A stretch of DNA of 64,000 nucleotides from assembly GCA_963978895.1 (NCBI GenBank), contig OZ022238.1:14965154-15029153 (forward strand). Direction: 5' to 3'. A program made the translations under genes and the position numbers. Positions within the stretch are counted from its first letter, which is position 1; each line of letters begins with the position of its first letter. Under the pieces are notes generated by a model. That model ran no database searches. It was not told the origin of the DNA and worked only from the letters and a program-made list of their open reading frames with translations. Of the stretch, positions 32,442 through 42,187 are shown piece after piece. The DNA comes from Erpobdella octoculata (taxonomy: Eukaryota; Annelida; Clitellata; Hirudinida; Erpobdellidae).

Positions 32442-33686
32442 GATCTGTAAGCAAAGCCATTAAATGGTAATCCTGTAATACCTCTTTCTATGCCACCTGT
32501 TACATTGATTTGTGATTAAAAGTATCAAAGCCCAAGAGATTCATTGAATATATCGTCTTGCTGATGTCGTCATTATTACGATAATCAGGCTGGTTGTGAA
32601 GATGTTACTTACAATCCAAGTATCTGCATTTCGAGCCAACATCACGATTTCTTTTATGCATGTATGTATGTCTGTGTGTATGTCTGTCTGTATGTATGTG
32701 ACAAATGCAAGGTATTCAATTTCAATAAATATGGTCAACCACGATCTTACAAATATGCCTTCTGCTTTTTATCGGTTAATAATTGTATTTTATGCTAACG
32801 ATGATGATAAAACTAGTATTACGTGGACTGATATTATTTTGTGTTCCGCTCTTGTGAAAGGTTCAACGCTGTCTTCGAGATCAAAATTGTTTGCGACCGA
32901 ACCCCACAAATCAAGAGTCGGAAAAGGACTTTCCAGGTTTTCGAAAAATCGCTGATCCCCCTCTTCTCATAATATTGACAATGTACTGTTTCTATATAAG
33001 ATTTTAGTGTTACTGTAATAACAGCATAGCAGGCATGAATTGAGTGCTTACATTGCCAATAACATGTTGATGGTTGAATGAATTTACAATTTTTATTCTG
33101 CTATTGTTTTTTTATTAAGGTTTTTGCTACTTTATTAATACTATTTTATTATTATTAATATTAATACTATATTATTCTTATTATTTTATTATTATTGTTA
33201 TTCCTTACAGACGCTGAATCCATTGTGGTCAGCTTGCGATTAAATCGTTCATTTTATTTTATTAGGTTATACGGGAAAAAGATCTTAATCTTGTTTTATC
33301 AGTTGTGTGTGATGAGAAAGTGATTTTATGCACTTTGTTTTAGTTCGTTGCTTTAGAAACCTAATTGTACACAACTCTATGGCAGTGCTTTATTTGATTA
33401 CTTAATCTTGAATTCAGAATCAACTTAAAATTGAATTTACACGTATTTTCTTGATCAATAAGAGGATATATCTTGTATATAGTTTTATTGAACTGCGGTG
33501 CACTTTATTAGAAGAGAATGCGGCGTAGAAAAACTAAAATTAGCAGAGCTCAGCTCAAGTCTGCTTACAGCCGTAGAAAAACTAAAATATTAGCAGAACG
33601 TGAGAATGAGTTGAAACGGAAGAGGAAGCGGGAAAGCCATAGAGAAACCCGGGTAATCCTGCTAGTTTTTTATATTTAATGATCTA
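32442..33686. other. USP 3' flank
   Basis: AT-rich sequence downstream of the USP stop with a short (TGTATGTC)n-like tract near 32658-32700. Possible poly(A) signals are present. No gene is recognised. Confidence 0.5.
33500..33665 (+). mobile_element. Helitron-like 3' terminus
   Basis: gaaacccgggtaatcctgctag followed by T gives the hairpin-plus-CTAG end. The preceding aacggaagaggaagcgggaaag is the purine-rich repeat of family 2. The 5' border is a guess. Confidence 0.4.
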
Positions 33687-33714
33687 CTAACGGGGTTTTC
33701 AGAGGTTTTTCTAT

Positions 33715-35659
33715 CAGGGACGTCATTTCAGCAAAACCTTAGGGGTGTAGCTAGGGTCTTCTATGCCCAGGGACAAAACACAAAATCTGCCCCCTGCATA
33801 ACATCTTTTGCTTCATGCTTCCAAAAAACCTGATGACCGGGGGGGGGGGGTAGTTGAAGCCACTTTTTTAATTTTTTAAACAAATTTCGAAACCCTCGTT
33901 TTATTTTCCCTTCCACAAAAAAACCTGATGACTGGGGGAGGTTAAATACCATAGCATCTGAGTGAGCGTAAAAGCATTACCAGCTGTGTGCTGTGACTCT
34001 ATAAACAAGTCTATTGCTATCAAAATCTGGTGTAAACGGTAATTTGACGCATATTAGAAAAAATGTCAATAACTTTTTCGAATTCAATTCGTAGTTTTGC
34101 TAATTGAAAACGCAAGTCTTCCAAATTAAGAATAAGATTCTGCAGTGAAGAAACGTACGATTTTGCAGTGCCGGATTCAACTTCAACCACGAGAATGTCG
34201 ATATTATTCGATATCGAAATTTGGATTAAGCTTCGCAAGTGTGCAAATTCGGTTTGGAGAAAGGAAATCATCAGATTGCGGATTGAAGGAAATCAGGCGT
34301 GCAAGAAGATCACTATTTTGTGTAAATTATACGTTCCACTTAGGCAAAATACGATCGATGCATGCATACAAAATCTGTGACCTATCTTGTTCCACTTTGG
34401 ACTGTTCATAACTTTTTAACACCTCTCCATTTTGATGTGGACGATCAAGCTTCCCATTGCAGTTTCTTTAGCATCTCATCTCTCTTTTATTCTTTATGGA
34501 CAGCCTACTCGGCCAAGCTATGAATAACGCTAACCATCCTTATTACCTAGACGGCATTTTCCCACATACAAATAAATATAATTACAAAAGATTCTGCTTT
34601 TCTCTTCTCAAATCTCACTAAAAACACCAAAAAATCCATCAGGGGCCCATATATTTCAACTATTGGCTTACGTGAAAGTCAGAGAGCCCCGTCCTCCCTA
34701 AATGATGTCTTTGAGTTTTGAAAGTAACGTTCTGAAAGGTGCCCATATAGGCCCTATAATAACCATGAGCCCAATTGAAAGCCAGGAGCCTACATTAAAG
34801 TCAGGGAGGGATACTTAACAGTCAGGGAAACCCCAGTTAAAAGTCCAGAAAGACCCACTTGAATGCCGGGGCCCATTAAAATGCGGGGGGCCTACTTAAG
34901 AGCGGGAGACCCAATTAAGTGTGGTAGCTTACGTAAAAACGGGGGTGGGAGCCACTTAAGTGGGGGAGACCCCTCAAGTACGGGGAACCCACTTGAGTGT
35001 GGGGGCCAATTTAGTGCAGGAAAACCCACTGAAAAATCAGTGAAGGGCCACTTAAAAGTCAGGAGGGGTCCACTAAGGTGCCGGGGCCCACGTAAGTGCA
35101 GAGGCTCACGTAAGGGCGAGGTCCATTTTAATGCCGGGGGTCTCCTTAAGTGCGTGGGACCCACTTCAGTGTCGGAGGCCCCCTTAAATGCGTGGGGCCC
35201 ACTTCAGTGCCGGGGACCCCCTTAAGTTCTGGAAAGGACCACTTAAAAATCAGGAGGGGCCCACTCAGGTGCCGGGGGCCCACTTAGGTGCCGGGGGCCC
35301 ACTTAAGTGCATGAGGCCCACTTGTGCCGAGTACTCCTTTAAGTGCGTGGGACCCACTTCAGTGCCGGGGGCCCAATTAAGTGCGTGAGGCCCACTTTAG
35401 TGCCGAGTGCCCCCTTAATGCGTTGGGCCTACTGAAAAGTCTGGAAAGGGCTACTTGAAAATCAGGAGGGGCCCACTTAGGTGCTGGGGGCCCACTTAAG
35501 CGTGGGAAGACCATTTAAAGGCGAGGGCCTATTTAAGTGCGTGAGCCCCACTTTAGTGGCGGGACCCACTTAACTGCGTGGGGCCCACTTTAGTGCCGGG
35601 GGCCCACTGAAAAGTCAAGAGGGGCGATCGCCCCCCTGTCCCCCTAATTGCCGTTCCTG
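33715..35659. mobile_element. hAT-type element, copy A of the GGGCCC-array family
   Basis: The left end is CAGGGACGTCATTTCAGC and the right end in reverse complement is CAGGAACGGCAATTAGG. The flanks are an exact 8-bp duplication TTTTCTAT (33707-33714 and 35660-35667). The left half has decayed coding-like sequence on the minus strand. The right half (about 34690-35630) is a GC-rich array. A second copy of almost the same length is at 37350-39284. Confidence 0.9.
34690..35630. repeat. GC-rich palindromic array in hAT copy A
   Basis: Dozens of imperfect 20-30 bp units built from the self-complementary strings GGGCCC and CACTTAAGTG, for example gggggcccacttaagtgc. Glycine- and proline-rich reading frames here come from the repeat. 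Confidence 0.85.
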
Positions 35660-35799
35660 TTTTCTATCGTTTTCTCTTCTTCCCGTTCGCGCTCCCGCTC
35701 TCACTCGCTTTCCAAATCCCATTCGCTCGTTCTCCCACTTGTTTTACCGCTCCTTTTCTTTCTTTATCTCCCTCCTAACTTTTTTTGCCCAAACGACTA

Positions 35800-37066
35800 A
35801 AATAAATGTGCTAAAAGCTGATTGAAACCTTCAAACTTTGTTACGTAAAGTAAATTTAAATTCTTTTCTATTTATTTATTTATTTATTTATTTATTATAG
35901 TTTATAGTCTTTTACACCATGTGTTTTAAGACGCATTTGAATTCTTTTCTTTTTTCTTTTTTTTATAATAGTTTATAGTCCTTTACACCAAGTGTTTTAA
36001 GACTGAAACGGCTGTGTTAGAAGCACCTAAGTACTTCCAGTTGTGGAACATAATTTGATCCTTTTAACTTTTCCCTCCTCCTTTCTCCAGGCTTATTGGG
36101 ACTGGCTTGCAAAAGCAAGGCGGAGTTATTTGAATTCTTCTGATCACATCCTTTATATAGACAGGAAAGTTGCTTCGGGAGTGTTTTTAAAAATGACCAA
36201 TTATGACAGAAAGAATAAATTTCCTCTATCATAAATCACACATCTACATATACCACACAAAACAATCCTGAAGCAACTTTCTTGTCAATAAAAAGGGTGT
36301 GATCAGAAGTTATTTTCTACTTTAGGCAGGTTTTTGACAATACAAAACCTCTTTCAAGAAATTGCTTCTTTTTCTATCACTTTTTTCAAATTTCAGTTTG
36401 ATTTAATGACGGAAAGTTAGTTAATTTTCACTTTCAAGGTTTGCAAACTTTCATTCCATAGACTTATATATAATTATATTATAAGTCAGTCTATGATTTA
36501 ATCAATCAAGCAAGCAAACAAGCAGGACCGGTGGAATTTAAAAAAGACGATTGTATACGTCTCAGTAAGATTATAATACAAAATTACAATGCTGATTGCT
36601 TTTTTTAAATTTATCCAAAATTTCTTTAGGGTCAATGGTTATTTTCCTATGTATTATGCTAAAGAGAGCAAGCCTAGTTCATTTTTATCGTTAGTAGAGC
36701 TTTTGATGTAAGATTTAATTTTTCTAATGTATGAAAAAACTCACTTTCATAAAATTCTATATTCTACCTACTTTTTACAACGTTTTTATTAGGTCACTTT
36801 CTTGTCTGTTCGTTCGTTTATCTGTCCGCGAATCCAATACGATAGTGTTTTTTAAACATTGTCCCCGATAGATCATATATATATTGTCACCTAGCGAAAA
36901 AAACTAAAAAGTAACAAAGTTATAATATTTTAAATTCAACGGGCTAAGGTTTTCCACCTAGCGAAAAAAACTAAAAAGTAAAAATACATTTAATCTAAAA
37001 ACTCAAATGCTTACAAAATTTCACCCATCAGAAACGAAAAATTAAAAAATAATTTTTACATCATAA
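35800..37066. other. Intergenic sequence with foldbacks
   Basis: AT-rich sequence with a foldback at 36128-36322 and a short palindrome at about 36459-36497. A 60-bp direct duplication around cacctagcgaaaaaaactaaaaag has copies near 36890 and 36955. No gene recognised. Confidence 0.5.
36128..36322. repeat. Foldback repeat
   Basis: The arm at about 36131-36188 (cttctgatcacatcctttat, then gacaggaaagttgcttc) is repeated inverted at about 36258-36320 (gaagcaactttcttgtcaat, then gtgtgatcagaag). Arms are about 55-60 bp and roughly 80% alike, with a 70-bp spacer. Confidence 0.75.
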
Positions 37067-37172
37067 AAATAAATTTTTTTTAAAAAACAACGTTTTTCTT
37101 GCGCCCTAAAAAGTATAAAATATATTCCCATGAGCCTGGTAGAATTTCTGAATAACTTGGTGACATTATGGT

Positions 37173-37336
37173 AACATACTTTATAACAGTTTCTAATTCA
37201 TAGAAAAACTTTGGGCGCATATAGGCTACAACATAAAAACTTTAGTAAAACAAATAGTTATAAAAAATAATGCGCCCAACGTTTTTCATTGTACATGAAT
37301 TAGAAACTGTTATAAAGTATGTTACCATCATAATGT
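37173..37336. repeat. Near-perfect foldback
   Basis: The arm starting cattatggtaacatacttt (37173) returns inverted, ending at 37336. Both arms include gaattagaaactgttataaa and its complement. Arms are about 55-65 bp with a loop of about 40 bp. It ends 13 bp before the hAT element at 37350. Confidence 0.85.
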
Positions 37337-37349
37337 TAGATGTCTTCAA

Positions 37350-39284
37350 CAGGAACGTCATTTCAGCAAAACCTTAGGGGGGCAAGATGTTTTAGGGGCC
37401 CACTTAGGGTCCTCTGCGCCTAAGCCCAAAACACAAAATCTGCGCCCCCTGCATAACATCTTTTACTTCCTGCTCCCAAAAAAACCTGATCACCGGGGGG
37501 GGGGAGTAGTTGGAGCCACTTTTCAAAAAAAAATTCGAAACCCTCGTTTTGTTTTTTCTCCCAAAAAAACCTAATGACCGGGGAAGGTCACATAATATAA
37601 CATCTGAGTGATCATAAAACCATTTCCAACTGTCTCTACGAACAAGGCTATCTGTATCCAAATCTGCTGTAAACGGTAATTAATATTGATGAACGAAGGA
37701 AACTATAGTCTTTTATTTCTGAAAAAGTTAGTCTAATATGAATACACTGAACCCTCTTTTTTTGTCACCCCCATGATGTCTCCCGGGGCAGCTTGCCCAC
37801 CCCCTTAGCAGCGCCTCTGGGCCCAATAATGCAAGTATCTACTGAATTTTTATGAAACGGATCTAGGCTAATAGTTCATATCTTTTTTTAACTAAACAAG
37901 CTGGCATTTTAAATTAAGGTAATTCTAATATCGTTATTTTATAATAGTTTATTGTTCTTTATACTAGTTGTTTTCTATCAGTATATGTAATATATATCGA
38001 AGTATCCTGTCGTGAATCATAATTTGATCTTTTTTTATCCGGGTTGGGGCTGGCCGCAAAAGTGTGCTTATTCGGTCTGCAGAGAGAAAATCATCAGATT
38101 GCGTATTGGAGGAATTCAGGCATGCAAGAAGATCACTATTTTCTGTAAATCGTGCGTTCAATTCTCGTTCCATTTTGAACTGTTCATAACTTTTTTAACA
38201 CTTCTCCATCTCGACGTGAACGACCAAGCTTCCTAGTTTCTTTAGCATCTCTTTTTTCTTTTATTTCTCTATGGACAGCCTACTCGGCCAGGCTATGAAT
38301 AACGCTAACCATCTTTATAACTGGGACGGCATTTTTTTCTACATATGGCCGCATCCTATAATTACAAAAGCTTCTGCTTTTCTCTTCTCAAATCTCACTA
38401 AAAACACGCAAAAAATCCAATAGGGGCCCATATATAATAACTATTGGTTTACATAAAAGTCCGGAAGCCCAGTCCGCCTAAATGATGTCCTTGATTTTTG
38501 AAAGTTACGGTCTGAAAGGTGCCCATATATTAACCATGACCCACTTGAAAGGCAGGAATCTACATAAAAGTCAGGGAGGGCTACTTAACAGTCATGGAAG
38601 GGCCAGTCAAAAATCAGGGAAAGGTCAGTTAAAAGTTAAGAGGGACCCACTTGAATGCCGGAGCCCAATTAAGTGCAGGGGACCAATTTAGTGCCGGGAA
38701 ACCCACTGAAAAGTCCGGGAAGGGCCACTTAAGTCAGGAGGGGCTCACGTAGGTGCCGAAAGCCCACTTAAGTGCAGAGGCTCACGTAAGACGGGAGCCC
38801 ACTTCAGTGCTGGAGCCCCATGAGTGCGTTGGGCTCACTTCATCAGTGCCAGGCCCTTTTAAGTGCGTGGGACCCACTTCAATGCCGAGTGCCCCTTAAG
38901 TACGTGGGGCCCACTGAAAAGTCTGGAAAGGGCTAATAAAAATCAGGAGGGGCCCACTAACTTAGGTGCCGGGGGCCCTCTTAATCGCAAGAGAGCACTT
39001 AAGGGCGGGGGCCCACTTAAGTGCGTTGGGCCCACTTTACTGCGTGGGGCCCAACTTTAGTGCCGGGACCCCTAAGTACGTGGGCCCACTTTAGTGCCGG
39101 GAGCCCACTGAAAGTCCGGGAATAGCCACTTAAAAATCAGGAGGGGCCCACTAACGTAAGTGCATGGGGCCCACTTTAGTGATGAGGCCCACTTAACTGC
39201 GTGGGGCCCACTTTATTGCCGGGGGCCCACTGAAAACTCAGGGGGGCGATGGCCCCCCCCTTCCCCCCCTAATTGACGTCCCTG
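37350..39284. mobile_element. hAT-type element, copy B of the GGGCCC-array family
   Basis: Left end CAGGAACGTCATTTCAGC; right end in reverse complement CAGGGACGTCAATTAGG. Exact 8-bp duplication GTCTTCAA (37342-37349 and 39285-39292). At 1935 bp it is nearly the length of copy A (1945 bp). It contains a minus-strand frame around 37964-38173 with ERELNARFTENSDLL, vaguely like hAT transposases, and a GC-rich array at about 38510-39255. Confidence 0.9.
38510..39255. repeat. GC-rich palindromic array in hAT copy B
   Basis: Same GGGCCC and CACTTAAGTG units as in copy A, with different unit numbers and order. Confidence 0.85.
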
Positions 39285-39532
39285 GTCTTCAACAATATTC
39301 CTCCCATCTCATACTGAAACTCTTGATTACTATTACCCATGTGCATCACTGAGCATTTATCTACGTTGAACATCATTTGCCAGTCTAGGGACCATTGGTA
39401 TATTTTTGCAAGATCTTTTCTTAAAATGTCGGCATCCAGCTCACACTCTACTTTCATGGATAACTTTGTGTCAGCAAATTTCGAGACCTTTGAACAAGTC
39501 CATATATCAAGGTCAAATTCTGCCAGACTCAT
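39285..39532 (-). pseudogene. Non-LTR reverse transcriptase fragment
   Basis: The frame reads SKVSKFADTKLSMKV, then DLAKIYQWSLDWQMMFNVDKCSVMHMG, which matches the region after the FADD box of LINE reverse transcriptases. The box is FAD-T instead of FADD-T, so a catalytic aspartate is missing. The hAT copy B is inserted directly at its downstream edge. It is a dead remnant. Confidence 0.8.
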
Positions 39533-39695
39533 AGGAATATTATTTTATACTTTTTAAGGCGCAAGAAAAACGTTGTTTTTTAAAAACTGTATTTTGTATG
39601 ATGTAAATTCTTTTTACCATACTGTACAACTCCGCCTAGCTACTAATTGTGAGCCAATCCCAAGCCTGGATAAAGAAGGATGGTCAGTTTAAAAG

Positions 39696-40446
39696 TAGAG
39701 CTGACCGCCGACTTCATATTATCGGCGGCGGCGCGCTGACCAACTTTAACCGGCGGCGTCAGCGCCTGTCTATTGACGGCGGCGGCGTTTCAAAACCAAT
39801 GGAGCTTTTAAATTAACAAAATAGGCACTTCTTTGAAACTTTATTACTTTGCGACTTTATTAGTCTTTGTTTTTTCATTTTAGACTTTTTAATATGCGAT
39901 GTTTTAGTTATTCGACTTTGATTGTGAGAATTAAGTAATGATTTTTGACTTTTTAAACGCGACTTTTTTATTTTCAACTTTTTTATTTTATTATTATCAT
40001 AGAATAGAATACCCTTAAGAACACACAAGACGGTAAACCAGCAAAGCTTCATTTGTTTTTCTGCTGATAACGATAACGACATGACATAAAACTGATAAAA
40101 CACAAATGCAAAGCAGACGTACTAGTACAACTTTCAGTTTAAAAGAATTAGAGTTGACAATTTAAACTGAATTCATGTTAGTCAAAAAGTGTGAATTTTC
40201 GTGTACAAAAACTATCTTGTTAACGGATAATTTTGCTATGGCACTGCGCATGGAATTAACCGTTAAGCCTGCAGTTGAAAAAATGCTCTCCGACGGCGCA
40301 CTCGTAGCTGGAATAATTTTGGCAAGCTCTGAATAAGTTTTATTCTGCGTGTTCCACCAAGCCAGCAGGTGATTCGGAGACACAGTTAAACATCTATACT
40401 GCTGAATGTTGCGTTCTAATGACAAAGTCATTGAACTTGCATGCAT
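39696..40446 (-). mobile_element. hAT transposon 3' remnant
   Basis: The frame 40162-40446 has LLAWWNTQNKTYSELAKI, then SAPSESIFSTAGLTVNSMRS and KIVFVHENSHF, the hAT C-terminal dimerisation domain. Downstream on that strand lies a GC-rich terminal-like sequence (agagctgaccgccgac and cggcggcgtcagcgcc at 39696-39790). The rest of the transposase is missing upstream, where 41-bp repeats begin. Confidence 0.7.
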
Positions 40447-40535
40447 ATGTTGCGTTCTAATGACAAAGTCATTGAACTTGCATGCATATGTTGCGTTCTA
40501 ATGACAACGTCGCTGAACTTGCATGCATATGTTGC
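40403..40535. repeat. 41-bp tandem repeat, three copies
   Basis: Units beginning atgttgcgttctaatgacaa follow each other three times, the last with several changes. They bridge the hAT remnant and the polypyrimidine tract at 40540-40557. Confidence 0.85.
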
Positions 40536-40557
40536 TTTGTTCGTTTCTTTTTTTCAG

Positions 40558-40907
40558 CCGTTTCATCGCGACTAGTTTCAGGCAAACCGCTATTTTTTTA
40601 TCACTTGTGGGCCCATCATTTCAAACAGTGGTACCCATTTACCTACCCACATACCACCACGGACACTGGTAAGATCCGAACTGACACCCTCAAATTTATA
40701 TGCAAATGCCTTACCACACGCCTAGGAAATATCACTAGACGCAATCTCACAGCAAAAAACCACCCTAGGTGGCCGTACAGTAGAACACAAGCAGCTATGA
40801 TAGCCTTCCACTACCCCCAATACAAAACAACACACTGGCCTATCGAACAGCCCGAATTCAAACGACATCTCATCGTGTGCCCAGTCACGTTCGATATGAG
40901 AAAATAA
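40558..40907 (+). CDS. Unrecognised candidate terminal coding exon
   Basis: An open frame runs to a stop at 40905-40907 after a strong polypyrimidine tract and cag (40557), looking like a last exon entered after two bases of a codon. The peptide is rich in His, Tyr, Trp and Pro, with segments such as YHLWAHHFKQWYPFTYP, NHPRWPYSRTQAAMIAF and HYPQYKTTHWPIEQPEF. I do not recognise the family. No upstream exon was identified and the flanks are transposon debris. It may be the end of a real gene, a retrocopy or chance; AATAAA lies near 41241. Confidence 0.35.
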
Positions 40908-42187
40908 CAACAGCAGCATACAAGTCAGTTTCTTCACAAATTACTTTATTATTCTCAGTTAGTGCACTGAAAGAATACGGAAATCGATAGCCAACCAATA
41001 ACAATAATAATAATAATGACGACATAATAATGTAATACTAAACATCTATGGATAGGAAATTAAAAGTTACCAATATAATTCTTTTACTTGATATACTTGA
41101 ACCATAAAAATATAAACGTATATATTTTTAAAATCGTCATGGAAACGAATCCATCATTAGATGTTCAAAAAATGAAAGAATCCTGACCCAAAAATATGAT
41201 AGTGATAGATAAGAAAAGAGATAGTCTTACATCTGAGTAATAAATTAACTTAAATTAAACCGAGATACTTGTAATTCAATAGCAGTGCTAGTAATGTTAT
41301 GCTGAGAACTGCAATGACAACAGAGTATCAAGTTTACATTCCAATTGATGAAAAGAAAGAAAAGATCAATACATCAAATGTTAGACTTACACAACATCAA
41401 ACAACAGCTAAACATTTTCCCTTAACTTTGCACGGGTACGGCACTGCACAGACTAATAAAGATGGCCAGTAAGATGAATGAGAGAAACATGTCACAAGCT
41501 GCTTGCTGTCAGTACTAATTTTTTTTATACCACCCTGCTGCTGCAATTGTATACTGAATAAGATTTTCATGTAAACAGAAGAATTGAATATGTGCTGTAT
41601 CATGCCGCTGGATGAAATTTGCAGCTCTATTTCAACATAAAAATATATGATATTTATCTACTATGAAATTGAAAACCCTATCCAACCAAATATTTAAAAA
41701 AAGGATTGAAAACCATATCAGTCAAAACGTTGTTATTATATAATGAAATTATTCAGACTAGAAACCCAATAAAATGAAATTAGGTCAAAAAAAGATGAAA
41801 ATCACGCGCAATGGAAAAAAGACAACCACAACACTAGCCTGCCTGCCTGCCAATTCCGGTAAATTAATACTCTGTATAATCTCAAGATAAATTTATTTCC
41901 GACCAGTACACAATATATATAAATATCTCAACTTAAAATTTCAAAGTAATACTATGTAAAAACAACTGCAAACACCTGCGAAACATGTAGATGAAACCAC
42001 AAATCAATCAATGAACACACCAGCCCGTCTGGCACACTAACACAAAAATGCAAATTTATATATTATGTTGAATAATAGATATAAGCATCTCTCCCCGGTA
42101 TGAAATTAACAAAAACACCACAATATTGTTCTACTTCCTCCAAAGGGATGCAACTTCTATGGAAGCCATCTATCAAAGAAAATTTCT
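40908..42187. other. FABP 3' flank
   Basis: AT-rich sequence downstream of the FABP stop on the minus strand. It may hold a long 3' UTR. No exon, repeat family or RNA gene recognised. Confidence 0.45.

Larger units (their letters stand above)
33687..35800 (-). mobile_element. Helitron family 2 reverse copy split by a hAT element
   Basis: ctaacggggttttcagaggttttt at 33687-33710 resembles the reverse 3' end seen at 62191, and the family's cttcccgttcgcgctcccgc repeat resumes right after the hAT element at 35660. The two halves therefore look like one Helitron interrupted by the insertion 33715-35659. The 5' end is not resolved. Confidence 0.5.

Noticed and set aside
34863..35388. Gly/Pro-rich open frames
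   Set aside because: They arise from the GGGCCC/CACTTAAGTG array in a hAT element.
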